Made by a program: the position numbers and the translations under genes
Shown: positions 6,603-13,785 of the stretch, piece after piece
How positions within the stretch are numbered: the stretch's first letter is position 1
Layout: every line of letters starts with the position of its first letter
Notes under the pieces: generated by a model
What the model saw: the letters and a program-made list of their open reading frames with translations, nothing else
Told to the model about the DNA's origin: nothing
The model's database searches: none
Assembly: GCA_949288405.1 (NCBI GenBank)
Contig: CASEKM010000008.1
Location: 1-18,006, forward strand
DNA length: 18,006 nt
Origin: an uncultured bacterium
Lineage (GTDB): Bacteria > Bacillota > Clostridia > Oscillospirales > Oscillospiraceae
Direction of reading: 5' to 3'

Positions 6603-7472
6603 TTATCCGCAGCCGCCGCAGCGGGCGCAGGCGGAGGGGGCGGCGGCGCACCCCCCCAGGGCGGTCTCCCGCAGCTCGATGGGGAGGCGGCGGCCCACGG
6701 CGTACATAGTCTCCAGCATCTCGTCAAAGGGGATGAGCTGTTTCACCCCGCTCAGGGCCAGCTCGGCGGCGATGAGGGCGTTGGCCACCCCGGCGGCGTT
6801 GCGGTTCTGACAGGGGTACTCCACCAGCCCCCCCACCGGGTCGCACACCAGGCCCAGCAGGTTCATCAGCACGGTGGAGGCGGCGTCCAGGCACTGCTCC
6901 GGGGTGCCCCCCATGAGCTCCACCGTGGCGGAGGCGGCCATGGCGGCGGCCACCCCCACCTCCGCCTGACAGCCCCCCACGGCCCCGGCCACCGTGGCGT
7001 TGCGCATGGCCAGATAGCCCACCGCCCCGGCGTTGAACAGGGCGTCGACCAGGCGGTCGTCGGAGATCTTATAGCAGTCCTGGAGGGCCAGCAGCAGCCC
7101 GGGCACCACCCCGGCGGAGCCGGCGGTGGGGGCGGCCACGATGAGGCCCATGGAGGCGTTCACCTCCGCCACCCCCATGGCGTAGGTCATGGCCCGCTGG
7201 AGCACCTCCCCGCAGATGGCCTTGCCCCGGGCGGCGTGGTCATAGAGCTTTTTGGACTCCCCGCCGATGAGGCCGCCGGTGGACTTGGCCGGCTTCTTCA
7301 GGGGGAGGGAGGCGGACTCCCCCATGATCTCCAGCACCCGGGCCATGCGGTGGTCCACCTGGTCCCGGGTGGTCTCCCCTAGCTCGCACTCCCGGCGGCG
7401 CATGAGCTCGGAGATGGGGCACTGGGTCTGCCGGCACAGGGCCAGCAGCTCCTGGGCAGATCTAAAATCCAT
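6603..7472 (-). CDS. sdaAA: L-serine dehydratase, iron-sulfur-dependent, alpha subunit
   Basis: The 289-residue protein is the catalytic subunit that deaminates L-serine to pyruvate and ammonia in the cytoplasm. Family landmarks are KSTGGLIGGESKKL, NASMGLIVAAPTAGSAGVVPG, GAVGGCQAEVG, LVCDPVGGLVEYPC and LRETALGGCA. C168, C210 and C221 match the three conserved cysteines that hold the [4Fe-4S] cluster. The final 15 residues are unusually cysteine-rich (C275, C282, C285, C288). The ATG at 7472 follows AGGAGG by 8 nt, and that site overlaps the stop codon of sdaAB, so the two are translationally close. It is the last gene of the symporter-sdaAB-sdaAA operon. Confidence 0.95.
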   Translation of the reverse strand: MDFRSAQELLALCRQTQCPISELMRRRECELGETTRDQVDHRMARVLEIMGESASLPLKKPAKSTGGLIGGESKKLYDHAARGKAICGEVLQRAMTYAMGVAEVNASMGLIVAAPTAGSAGVVPGLLLALQDCYKISDDRLVDALFNAGAVGYLAMRNATVAGAVGGCQAEVGVAAAMAASATVELMGGTPEQCLDAASTVLMNLLGLVCDPVGGLVEYPCQNRNAAGVANALIAAELALSGVKQLIPFDEMLETMYAVGRRLPIELRETALGGCAAAPSACARCGGCG

Positions 7473-7484
7473 CCTTCATCCCTC

Positions 7485-8153
7485 CTATGGCTCCAGGAGC
7501 ATGACGTCCTGCACGTTGGGGTTGTTCCGCAGGGGGGCGTCGATCCCCTCGGGCAGGCGGCCGTCGGACTCCACGATGGTGTAGGCGGTGTGGCCCTTGG
7601 CCTCCCGGAAGAGGCGCATAAAGGCGATGTTCATGCCGTGGTCGCTGAGCACCTTGGTGATGTGGGCCACCACGCCGGGCTTGTCCTGCTGGACCACGAT
7701 GACGGTGCTGTACTCCCCGGTGAAGTCCACCTCCACCCCGTTGATCCGGGCGATGCGCACCTTGCCGCCCCCCAGGGACTCCCCCCGGACGGTCATCTCC
7801 TGTCCGGCGGCGTTTTTCATGCGGATGTCCACCGTGTTGGGGTGGACCTCCGTCTCGGTGGTGCAGGGGGTGAAGCGGAAGTCCAGCTCCCGCTCCCGGG
7901 CGATGGCAAAGGACTCCCGGATGCGCTTGTCGTCGGTCTCAAAGCCCATGAGGCCGCCCAGCAGGGCCCGGTCGGTGCCGTGGCCCCGGTAGGTCTTGGC
8001 AAAGGAGCCGTACAGGGTGAACTCCGCCTGGACGATGGGGGGCGCGATCATCTTCCGGGCCAGCAGGGCGATGGCCGCCGCCCCGGCGGTGTGGGAGCTG
8101 GAGGGCCCGATCATGTTGGGGCCCAGCACGTCGAAGACGCTGATAAAGGACAT
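7485..8153 (-). CDS. sdaAB: L-serine dehydratase, iron-sulfur-dependent, beta subunit
   Basis: The 222-residue partner subunit begins with the conserved SVFDVLGPNMIGPSSSHTAGA segment of the serine dehydratase beta domain. It ends in an ACT domain (about 150-222: TVIVVQQDKPGVVAHITKVL and GMNIAFMRL), which in this family is thought to sense or position the amino acid substrate. The ATG at 8153 has AGAGAGG 7 nt upstream. It starts 16 nt after the symporter stop and ends 12 nt before sdaAA, so the three genes form a tight operon coupling serine uptake to its deamination. Confidence 0.95.
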   Translation of the reverse strand: MSFISVFDVLGPNMIGPSSSHTAGAAAIALLARKMIAPPIVQAEFTLYGSFAKTYRGHGTDRALLGGLMGFETDDKRIRESFAIARERELDFRFTPCTTETEVHPNTVDIRMKNAAGQEMTVRGESLGGGKVRIARINGVEVDFTGEYSTVIVVQQDKPGVVAHITKVLSDHGMNIAFMRLFREAKGHTAYTIVESDGRLPEGIDAPLRNNPNVQDVMLLEP

Positions 8154-8169
8154 GGAAGTACCTCTCTGG

Positions 8170-9390
8170 TCAGGCCGCCTTGGGGGCCTTGTTGATGAAC
8201 TTCTGGTAGATGGTCTCCACGATGACGCCGATGGCGTTGTCCCCGGACACGTTGCAGGCGGTGCCGAAGGAGTCCTGGGTGATATACAGGGCCACCATGA
8301 TGGCGCAGATGGGGCCGTTCACGTCCCCGGCCTCGGGGCCGAAGACCATGTACAGGAAGGGCAGGGCGGTCATAATGGACCCGCCGGGGGCGCCGGGGGA
8401 GGCCACCATGGCCACGCCCAGGGTCATAATGAAGGGGACCACGGTGTGCAGGCCGATGGGCAGCTGGTTCATCAGGCACACGGCGGTGGCGCAGGCGGTG
8501 ATGGTGATCATGGAGCCGGCCATGTGGATGTTGGCGCACAGGGGGACCACGAAGTTGCGGATCTCCGGGGAGACCCCGTCGGCCTCAGCGCACTGCAGGT
8601 TCACCGGGATGGTGGCGGCGGAGGACTGGGTGCCCAGAGCGGTGATATAGCCGGGGATCTGGTTGCGGATCAGGCGGAAGGGGTTTTTCCGGCTGACGGT
8701 CCCGGCCACCAGGAACTGGATGACGATGCAGGTCAGGTGCATGAGGATGACCACCAGGAAGACCTTCCACAGGATGCTGAGGATGGCGAAGGTCTGGCCC
8801 GACTTGGTCATGTTGGTGAAGGTGCCGCAGATATACAGGGGCAGCAGGGGGATGATCACCGAGTGGAGCACCTGGTCGATGATGCCGGAAAAGTCGGTCA
8901 TGGCGTTGTACAGGGTGTCGCCGATGGTTTTGCCCCGCAGGGTGGACAGGCACAGGCCCAGCACAAAGGCCAGCACCACGGCGGACAGGGTGTCGAACAG
9001 GGGCGGGATGCTGAGAGAGAAGTAGGTCTCCAGGGAGTTGCCGGCGGTGGCGGCGATCTGCTCCAGGGCGTCGGCGCTCATAAAGCTGGGGAACAGGTTG
9101 TGGGCCACCAGATAGGAGGCGGAGCCCGCCAGCAGGGTGGACACATAGGCCAGGATCACGGTGATGAGCAGCAGCCTGCCCGCTCCGTTTTTCAGGTTGG
9201 CGATGCCCATGGTCACGTAGGCCAGGATCATCAGGGGGATGATGAAGGACAGGAAGGTGCTGAAGATGCTGGACAGGGTGACCACGATGCGGCAGAACCA
9301 CACGGGCAGGAACTGTCCGAAGAGGATGCCGATGATGATGGCAATGATGAGCTTGGGGAACAGGCCGAGTTTCAGTTTCTTTTTTTCCAC
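8170..9390 (-). CDS. Dicarboxylate/amino acid:cation symporter (DAACS family), probable sodium/serine (threonine) symporter
   Basis: The 406-residue membrane protein is a DAACS-family secondary transporter. The N-terminus KLGLFPKLIIAIIIGILFG starts the first membrane segment, and several more hydrophobic segments follow. The re-entrant-loop region reads GTQSSAATIPVNLQC, then NIHMAGSMITITACATAV, and the second loop has PGAPGGS. The SSAA-IPVN and NxxMAG-ITIT blocks resemble SstT more than glutamate or dicarboxylate carriers, which agrees with the downstream serine dehydratase genes. I chose a GTG start at 9390 because AGGAGG lies 8 nt upstream. An in-frame ATG at 9480 would put the promoter and regulator box inside the coding sequence. 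Specificity is inferred. Confidence 0.9.
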   Translation of the reverse strand: MEKKKLKLGLFPKLIIAIIIGILFGQFLPVWFCRIVVTLSSIFSTFLSFIIPLMILAYVTMGIANLKNGAGRLLLITVILAYVSTLLAGSASYLVAHNLFPSFMSADALEQIAATAGNSLETYFSLSIPPLFDTLSAVVLAFVLGLCLSTLRGKTIGDTLYNAMTDFSGIIDQVLHSVIIPLLPLYICGTFTNMTKSGQTFAILSILWKVFLVVILMHLTCIVIQFLVAGTVSRKNPFRLIRNQIPGYITALGTQSSAATIPVNLQCAEADGVSPEIRNFVVPLCANIHMAGSMITITACATAVCLMNQLPIGLHTVVPFIMTLGVAMVASPGAPGGSIMTALPFLYMVFGPEAGDVNGPICAIMVALYITQDSFGTACNVSGDNAIGVIVETIYQKFINKAPKAA

Positions 9391-9445
9391 TGGAAAAACC
9401 TCCTCACAATTTTGCTCAAATTTTGCTTGCCCATTCGCTGATTTT

Positions 9446-9474
9446 AGTATATTCTGTTTGCAACAATATGTAAA
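9446..9474 (-). promoter_or_regulatory. Promoter of the symporter-sdaAB-sdaAA operon
   Basis: On the minus strand TTTACA (9469-9474) and TATACT (9446-9451), each one mismatch from consensus, are 17 nt apart. The predicted start near 9439 leaves a leader of about 50 nt. A LysR-type box overlaps the element. Confidence 0.75.
9449..9469. promoter_or_regulatory. LysR-type regulator box (T-N11-A)
   Basis: ATATT (9449-9453), 11 nt, then AATAT (9465-9469) forms an interrupted palindrome with the T-N11-A spacing of LysR-family sites. It lies between the divergent LysR gene and the serine operon and spans the operon's -10 to -35 spacer. The likely ligand of this site is the protein encoded at 9553-10440. 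Confidence 0.6.
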
Positions 9475-9552
9475 ATTCATAGTTTTAATAGGATGATTTA
9501 AAAATTTTTATAGATCGCCCTCTCAGGGCGGAAAACGGGGGAGGAGACGCCC

Positions 9553-10440
9553 ATGGAATTACGGCAGCTTAACACGTTTATCCAGGTGGCCCGGTTCAAG
9601 AGCTTCTCCCGGGCGGCGGAGAGCCTGGGGTACTCCCAGTCGGCGGTGACGGTGCAGATCCGCCAGCTGGAGGAGGAGCTGGACGCCCGGCTGTTTGACC
9701 GGATCGGAAAGCACATCTCCCTGACCGCCCAGGGGGAGCAGTTTCTGGCGCACGCCTACGACGTGCTCAACCAGGTGAACAAGGCCCGGCTGTCCGTCTC
9801 CGAGACGGGGGCCCTCCACGGGCGGCTGCACCTGGGGACCATCGAGTCCCTGTGCTTTGCCAAGCTGCCCGCCGTCCTGCGCCGCTACTGGGAGAAGCAC
9901 CCCCAGGTGGTGGTCCACGTCACCACCGGCGAGCCCGAGGCCCTGATCCGGCGGATGGAGCAGGGGGAGCTGGATCTGATCTACATTCTGGACGAGCCGA
10001 GGTACAACAACAACTGGCACAAGCTGATGGAGCGGCGGGAGGAGGTGGTCTTTGTGGCCTCCCCCTCCCTGGGGGCGGAGCTGCGGGAGCGCCCGGCGCT
10101 GACGGTGGAGGGGCTGCTGGACAAGCCCTTCTACCTCACCGAGCGGGACGCCAACTACCGCCGGGTGCTGGACCGCTTCCTGGCCTCCCGGGAGACCATC
10201 CTCACCCCCTTTTTGGAGTGCAGCGACACCTCCTTTATCATCAAAATGCTGGAGAACAGCCAGGGGATCTCCCTGCTGCCCTGGTACGCGGTGGAGCAGA
10301 GCGTGGAGGCGGGCAGGCTCTCCCTGGTGGAGGTGGCCGACTTCCACGTGTCCCTCTACCGGCAGATCTTCTCCCACAAGGAGAAGTGGCGCACCCGGGA
10401 GGCGGACGAGTTCGTCCGGCTGGTGGAGGGGCTGGACTGA
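9553..10440 (+). CDS. LysR-family transcriptional regulator, divergent to the serine operon
   Basis: The 295-residue protein has the standard LysR layout. An N-terminal winged helix-turn-helix (1-60: MELRQLNTFIQVARFKSFSR, AAESLGYSQSAVTVQIRQLE and LDARLFDRIGK) is followed by a linker helix, then a two-lobed effector-binding domain (about 90-295). The ATG follows GGGGGAGGAG about 6 nt upstream. Divergent placement and the box at 9449-9469 suggest it controls serine uptake and deamination, with serine or a related metabolite as a possible co-inducer (inference). No strong promoter for this gene is visible: only a TATAGA-like -10 (9509-9514) without a matching -35. It may share regulation with the Ntn-hydrolase gene 98 nt downstream. 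Confidence 0.9.
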   Translation: MELRQLNTFIQVARFKSFSRAAESLGYSQSAVTVQIRQLEEELDARLFDRIGKHISLTAQGEQFLAHAYDVLNQVNKARLSVSETGALHGRLHLGTIESLCFAKLPAVLRRYWEKHPQVVVHVTTGEPEALIRRMEQGELDLIYILDEPRYNNNWHKLMERREEVVFVASPSLGAELRERPALTVEGLLDKPFYLTERDANYRRVLDRFLASRETILTPFLECSDTSFIIKMLENSQGISLLPWYAVEQSVEAGRLSLVEVADFHVSLYRQIFSHKEKWRTREADEFVRLVEGLD

Positions 10441-10538
10441 CCGCCGCCGGGATAGAGCTCCCCCTTCCGGGGCAAACTGTCTCCATCACAGCGCGCAAGC
10501 GGCCCGGAGCCTCTCCGGGCGGAGAGGTGGGAGCTGCA

Positions 10539-11615
10539 ATGAGTGGGACAGAAGCTCTGTGTTCCGGGTGTGCGGCGGGGTGCAGCGCCCTGGCCTGGCA
10601 CACCGGGGACGGCCGGAGCCTGTGGGGGCGCAACTATGACTTTGACCGCCTGGCGGAGGGGAGCGGGATCACCTTTCTCCCCCGGGGGACCGTCTACGCC
10701 CCGGTGGCCGCCCCGGAGAGCCCCCGCTGCGCCGCCCGCTACGCCTGCGCCGGCACCGGGCTGCTCCTCTCCCCCACCCCGGTGCTCTACGAGGGGATCA
10801 ACGAGCGGGGGCTCATGGGGGGACAGCTCTACTACCGGACCTTCGCCCACTTTCCCGGGGCGGCCCGCCCCGGCGCCCGCCCCATCCAGCCCCCGTTTCT
10901 GGTGTACCACCTGCTGGCCCAGTGCGCCACGGCGGAGGAGGCCGCCCGCTGTCTGGAGGAGGAGCTCTCCCTGGCGGCCATCCCCCTGCTGGGGGCGGTC
11001 CCACCGCTCCACTGGACCTTCTGCGACGCCTCCGGCGCGTCCATCGTGGCCGAGCCCGACCGGGACGGCCTGCACATCTACCGGAACACCGTGGGCGTGA
11101 TGACCAACAGCCCCGGCTACCCCTGGCACCGGCTGAACCTGCTCAACTACACGGGGATCCAGGACCAGGACCGGGATGGGCCGGACCTGGGGGACGCGCC
11201 GCCCCCGCCCTGCTTCTCCGGCACCGGGGCCCAGGGCCTGCCAGGGGACTGGAGCTCCCCCTCCCGCTTCGTCCGGCTGGCCTTTCTGCGGAAGTACGCC
11301 CTCCCCGGCCGGGACGAGGCGGAGGGGGTGAGCCGCATGTTCCGCCTCCTCCAGAGCGCCGCCTTCCCCCTGGGGCTGGTGCGGGTGTCCCACCAGAGCC
11401 GGGCCACTCCGCTGGACCGGCAGGTGCTCCCCTACGACTACACCGTCTACACCGCCGTCTGCTGCGCCCAGTCCCTGCGGCTCTACTGGACCACCTACGA
11501 AAACCAGCGGGTCCGCTTTTTGGACCTGGGGGACCTGCTGGAGCGGCGGACTCCCTTTCAGCTCTCCCTGGGGGACCGCCCCGACTTTCTCCCCGTCCCG
11601 CCCCCTCCGGCCTGA
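10539..11615 (+). CDS. Choloylglycine hydrolase/penicillin V acylase-family linear amide C-N hydrolase
   Basis: The 358-residue Ntn-hydrolase-fold protein aligns well by eye with clostridial bile salt hydrolase. The catalytic pattern C-SALAW...GRNYDFD places Cys15, Arg31 and Asp34 at a constant offset of 13 from Cys2, Arg18 and Asp21 of that enzyme. VMTNSPGYPWH (Asn190) and LPGDWSSPSRFVR (Arg243) supply the Asn175 and Arg228 equivalents. Asn82 of bile salt hydrolases is replaced by Tyr98 (MGGQLYY), as in penicillin V acylases. The enzyme should cleave an amide bond; substrate is open. Fourteen residues precede the nucleophile, so autocatalytic removal of a leader is needed. The ATG at 10539 follows GGTGGGAG; no in-frame start lies nearer to Cys15. 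No signal peptide is apparent. Confidence 0.88.
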   Translation: MSGTEALCSGCAAGCSALAWHTGDGRSLWGRNYDFDRLAEGSGITFLPRGTVYAPVAAPESPRCAARYACAGTGLLLSPTPVLYEGINERGLMGGQLYYRTFAHFPGAARPGARPIQPPFLVYHLLAQCATAEEAARCLEEELSLAAIPLLGAVPPLHWTFCDASGASIVAEPDRDGLHIYRNTVGVMTNSPGYPWHRLNLLNYTGIQDQDRDGPDLGDAPPPPCFSGTGAQGLPGDWSSPSRFVRLAFLRKYALPGRDEAEGVSRMFRLLQSAAFPLGLVRVSHQSRATPLDRQVLPYDYTVYTAVCCAQSLRLYWTTYENQRVRFLDLGDLLERRTPFQLSLGDRPDFLPVPPPPA

Positions 11616-11622
11616 AAAAACA

Positions 11623-11649
11623 GGAGCGCGTGTCATTCACACGCGCTCC
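11623..11649 (-). terminator. Hairpin terminator, copy 1 (probably for nudC readthrough)
   Basis: GGAGCGCGTGT (11623-11633) pairs perfectly with ACACGCGCTCC (11639-11649) around the loop CATTC. On the minus strand it is followed by TGTTTTTTC, so it reads as a terminator for transcripts coming from nudC. It is nearly identical to the hairpin at 11730-11762. Confidence 0.7.
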
Positions 11650-11729
11650 ACAGACGGGCGGCCGCCCCCTCGAGCTCCCCCGCTCAAGGCCGGGCGGCTC
11701 CCGGGCAGCAGAGGGTTTCCCATAAACGG

Positions 11730-11762
11730 ACAGGAGCGCGTGTGATCCACACGCGCTCCTGT
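11730..11762 (+). terminator. Hairpin terminator, copy 2
   Basis: ACAGGAGCGCGTGTG (11730-11744) pairs perfectly over 15 bp with CACACGCGCTCCTGT (11748-11762) around the loop ATC, followed by TTC on the plus strand. It lies 33 nt past the nudC stop on one side and 114 nt past the Ntn-hydrolase stop on the other. It may terminate either convergent transcript. Confidence 0.65.
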
Positions 11763-11795
11763 TTCATCTGTCAGGCCTTGGTCCGGCGGCGCCTC

Positions 11796-12632
11796 TCACA
11801 CCGGCCCCTCCCGGAACCGCTCGATCATCTCATGGGTCAGGGAGATGGCCGAGCCCCCCTGGGGCAGCGCCTCCCGGTCGAACCAGGTGCCCTCCCCCAG
11901 CTCATCCTCCTGGAGGGTGACGGTCTCGTCGTCGGTGTCCAGGTCGCAGTAGAAGCCGGACAGGAGGCTGCTGGAGAAGCTCCAGGGCTGGCTCTTGTAG
12001 AAGCGGATGTTCTTCACCGGCAGGCCCACCTCCTCCATCACCTCCCGGCGGACGGTGTCCTCCAGGGGCTCGCCAATCTCCGCGAAGCCGGCGATGAGGG
12101 CGTAGTTCCGGGTGGTGCCCGGGCGGGAGTACTTGGTGAGCAGCAGCCGGTTCCCGTGGGTCACCGCCACGATCACCGCCGGGGAGATGGTGGGGTAGAC
12201 CAAATTGCCGCAGGCGGGGCAGCGCATGGCCCGCTCCACCTGGTCCGGCTGGGCGGGGGAGCCGCACCGGCCGCAGAACTGGTGGTCGTGGTACCAGCCG
12301 TGGAGCTGGCTGGCGGTGATGCAGGCAAAGGCCAGCCAGCCGGGCTCCATGTCCCGGAAGCCGCCGTTCTTGGCGGAGACGGCCCCCTCCAGAACGGCCC
12401 GGGGCACCACGTGGCACCAGTGGAAGGCCACGTCGTCAATGGCGAACAGGTAAGTAATGGGCAGCTGGGACAGGTCGGCCAGGGCCTCCGCCTCCTCCCA
12501 GGTAAAGGGGAGGCCGGTCTCCCGGTTCAGCAGGGTGGCGGTGTCCTGGTAGAAGAAGACCCGGTCCCCGGCCTTGGGCGGGCGGGGGTGATAGGCGTTG
12601 TCATAGCGGTGGGGGGCGATATCCTGGATCAC
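11796..12632 (-). CDS. nudC: NAD+ diphosphatase (NADH pyrophosphatase), Nudix family
   Basis: The 278-residue protein hydrolyses NAD(H) to NMN(H) and AMP, and NudC-type enzymes can also remove NAD caps from RNA. It shows the full family layout: an N-terminal domain, a zinc ribbon with C120, C123, C138 and C141, the Nudix box GFAEIGEPLEDTVRREVMEE (182-201, completed by VGL), and the NudC signature SQPW (214-217) followed by SFSSSLLSGFY. I chose a GTG start at 12632, with AGAAGGGAA just upstream. The open frame continues to an ATG at 12764, but that would overlap the lysR gene and the promoter at 12672-12700. It is convergent with the Ntn-hydrolase gene. Confidence 0.92.
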   Translation of the reverse strand: MIQDIAPHRYDNAYHPRPPKAGDRVFFYQDTATLLNRETGLPFTWEEAEALADLSQLPITYLFAIDDVAFHWCHVVPRAVLEGAVSAKNGGFRDMEPGWLAFACITASQLHGWYHDHQFCGRCGSPAQPDQVERAMRCPACGNLVYPTISPAVIVAVTHGNRLLLTKYSRPGTTRNYALIAGFAEIGEPLEDTVRREVMEEVGLPVKNIRFYKSQPWSFSSSLLSGFYCDLDTDDETVTLQEDELGEGTWFDREALPQGGSAISLTHEMIERFREGPV

Positions 12633-12671
12633 AAAGTTCCCTTCTTTCTCGTTCTCTGGGTTTCTTCTCTT

Positions 12672-12700
12672 ATTATGGGGACTTTTCCCGGCGATGTCAA
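12672..12700 (-). promoter_or_regulatory. nudC promoter
   Basis: On the minus strand a perfect TTGACA (12695-12700) is followed after 17 nt by CATAAT (12672-12677). The -35 overlaps the stop codon of the upstream lysR gene. The predicted start near 12665 gives a leader of about 33 nt. Confidence 0.8.
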
Positions 12701-13596
12701 CCGTCCGCTGGAAACGGGTCCAGCCCCCGCAGCCGGCGGAAGATCTCCCGGTAGCCGTCGGCAAAGACGCTGCCCCGCCGCCAGAGAAAGGTGAACGCGT
12801 GGCGGATGGCGCAGTCCTCCAGGGGGATCTCCCGCAGCCGTCCCTCCTCCAGCTCCTGCTGGACCACGGGCCGGTAGAAGAACGACACCCCCGCCCCGGC
12901 GCACACCAGCGTCTTGATCAGGTTCAGGCTGCCCAGCTCGGTGACCCGGGAAAAGCTGTCCACATTCAGGTTTCGGGCCTCCAGCTCCCGCTCCAGCACG
13001 TTCCGGGTGCCGGAGCCGGGCTCCCGCACCAGCAGCCGCTCCCCCAGCAGATCCTCCAGCCGGCGGACCAGGCGGACGAAGGGGTACCCCGGCGCGCATA
13101 CGGGAATGTACGGCTGGACGCAGTAGGTCAGACTGTCGTAGGCCTGCTTGTCAAAATACCCCTCCACAATGGCGAAATCCAGCTCCCCCTGGTCCAGCAG
13201 CGCCAGCAGCTCCCGGGTGTTGGCGGTGAGCATCCGCAGCCGCACCTCCGGCTCCTCCTCCAGCAGCCGGAGCAGGGGGCCGGGCATCACATACTCCCCG
13301 ATGGTCAGCGTGGCCCCGAAGCGCAGGGTCCTGCGGGCGTCCGCCTGGCGGACGGCCTCCCGCAGGCGGAGGGCGTCGTGGCGCATGGTGACTGCGGCGC
13401 GGAAAAACAGCCGCCCGCTCTCGGTCAGCCCGAGCTGCTTCCCCTGGTAGTGAAAGAGCTTGGTGCCGTAGGCCTCCTCCAGGGCACGGATATGCTGGGA
13501 CACGGCGGGCTGGGTGATGTGCAGCTGCTCCGCGGCCCGGGTAAAATTCATGGTGTGGCAGACCGTCAGAAAGGTCTCCACCCGAAAGTCCAGCAT
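12697..13596 (-). CDS. LysR-family regulator, YeiE/CysL-like, divergent to yeiH
   Basis: The 299-residue protein is a standard LysR regulator. Its N-terminal helix-turn-helix contains FLTVCHTMNFTRAAEQLHIT and QPAVSQHIRALEEAYGTKLF, followed by an effector-binding domain with FGATLTIGEYVMPGPLLRLL and GELDFAIVEGYF. Such blocks are common in CysL/YeiE-type members. The ATG at 13596 has GGAGG 8 nt upstream; an in-frame ATG at 13614 overlaps that site and is rejected. It is divergent from a YeiH-family gene, the same arrangement as yeiE-yeiH in Enterobacteria, where YeiE is described as a sulfite-responsive regulator. That context suggests a role in sulfur-anion or related stress; the effector here is unknown. 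Confidence 0.9.
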   Translation of the reverse strand: MLDFRVETFLTVCHTMNFTRAAEQLHITQPAVSQHIRALEEAYGTKLFHYQGKQLGLTESGRLFFRAAVTMRHDALRLREAVRQADARRTLRFGATLTIGEYVMPGPLLRLLEEEPEVRLRMLTANTRELLALLDQGELDFAIVEGYFDKQAYDSLTYCVQPYIPVCAPGYPFVRLVRRLEDLLGERLLVREPGSGTRNVLERELEARNLNVDSFSRVTELGSLNLIKTLVCAGAGVSFFYRPVVQQELEEGRLREIPLEDCAIRHAFTFLWRRGSVFADGYREIFRRLRGLDPFPADG

Positions 13597-13614
13597 GGGG
13601 ATCACCTCCCCCAT

Positions 13615-13620
13615 ATTATA
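13615..13620 (-). promoter_or_regulatory. -10 element of the YeiE/CysL-like lysR gene
   Basis: A perfect TATAAT on the minus strand lies 19 nt before the start codon. The best -35 at 17 nt is TTTATT (13638-13643), a weak match, so basal expression may be low or activator-aided. The leader would be very short. Confidence 0.6.
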
Positions 13621-13653
13621 AGATATTTTTATGGAAAAATAAAGAAGGATAAT

Positions 13654-13682
13654 TTTACATGATGTAAATTTTGGAGTATCCT
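13654..13682 (+). promoter_or_regulatory. yeiH promoter with palindromic regulator site
   Basis: TTTACA (13654-13659) and TATCCT (13677-13682) are 17 nt apart on the plus strand. The -35 is the left arm of a 15-bp palindrome, TTTACAT-G-ATGTAAA (13654-13668), which also contains a T-N11-A match. Binding of the divergent LysR protein there could act on both promoters. Confidence 0.6.
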
Positions 13683-13785
13683 GTGGTCACAGCGATCAAT
13701 CCCCGGCGCTTCAGTTCCCCCCTCCCGCCCCCAGGGCGCGGCGGAGGGCGTGGGCGCGGGAAGCAAAAAAAGGAGCGGATCTACT

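Noticed and set aside
4700..6727. A 675-codon minus-strand frame spanning the DUF4157 and LuxR genes.
   Set aside because: It is Pro/Gly/Arg-rich, crosses a clear terminator and two promoters, and overlaps two genes with recognisable domains in another frame.
9391..9480. An N-terminal extension of the symporter to an ATG at 9480.
   Set aside because: The extension is polar, precedes the first membrane segment, and would cover the promoter and LysR box. A GTG at 9390 has an ideal ribosome binding site.
9852..10538. The Ntn-hydrolase reading frame staying open upstream into lysR, suggesting a 587-residue fusion.
   Set aside because: The extra part overlaps lysR in another frame, is Gly/Pro/Ala-rich and has no homology by eye. 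The ATG at 10539 has its own ribosome binding site.
12633..12764. A 44-residue N-terminal extension of NudC.
   Set aside because: It would overlap the lysR coding end and contain the nudC promoter; NudC proteins start near the chosen GTG.
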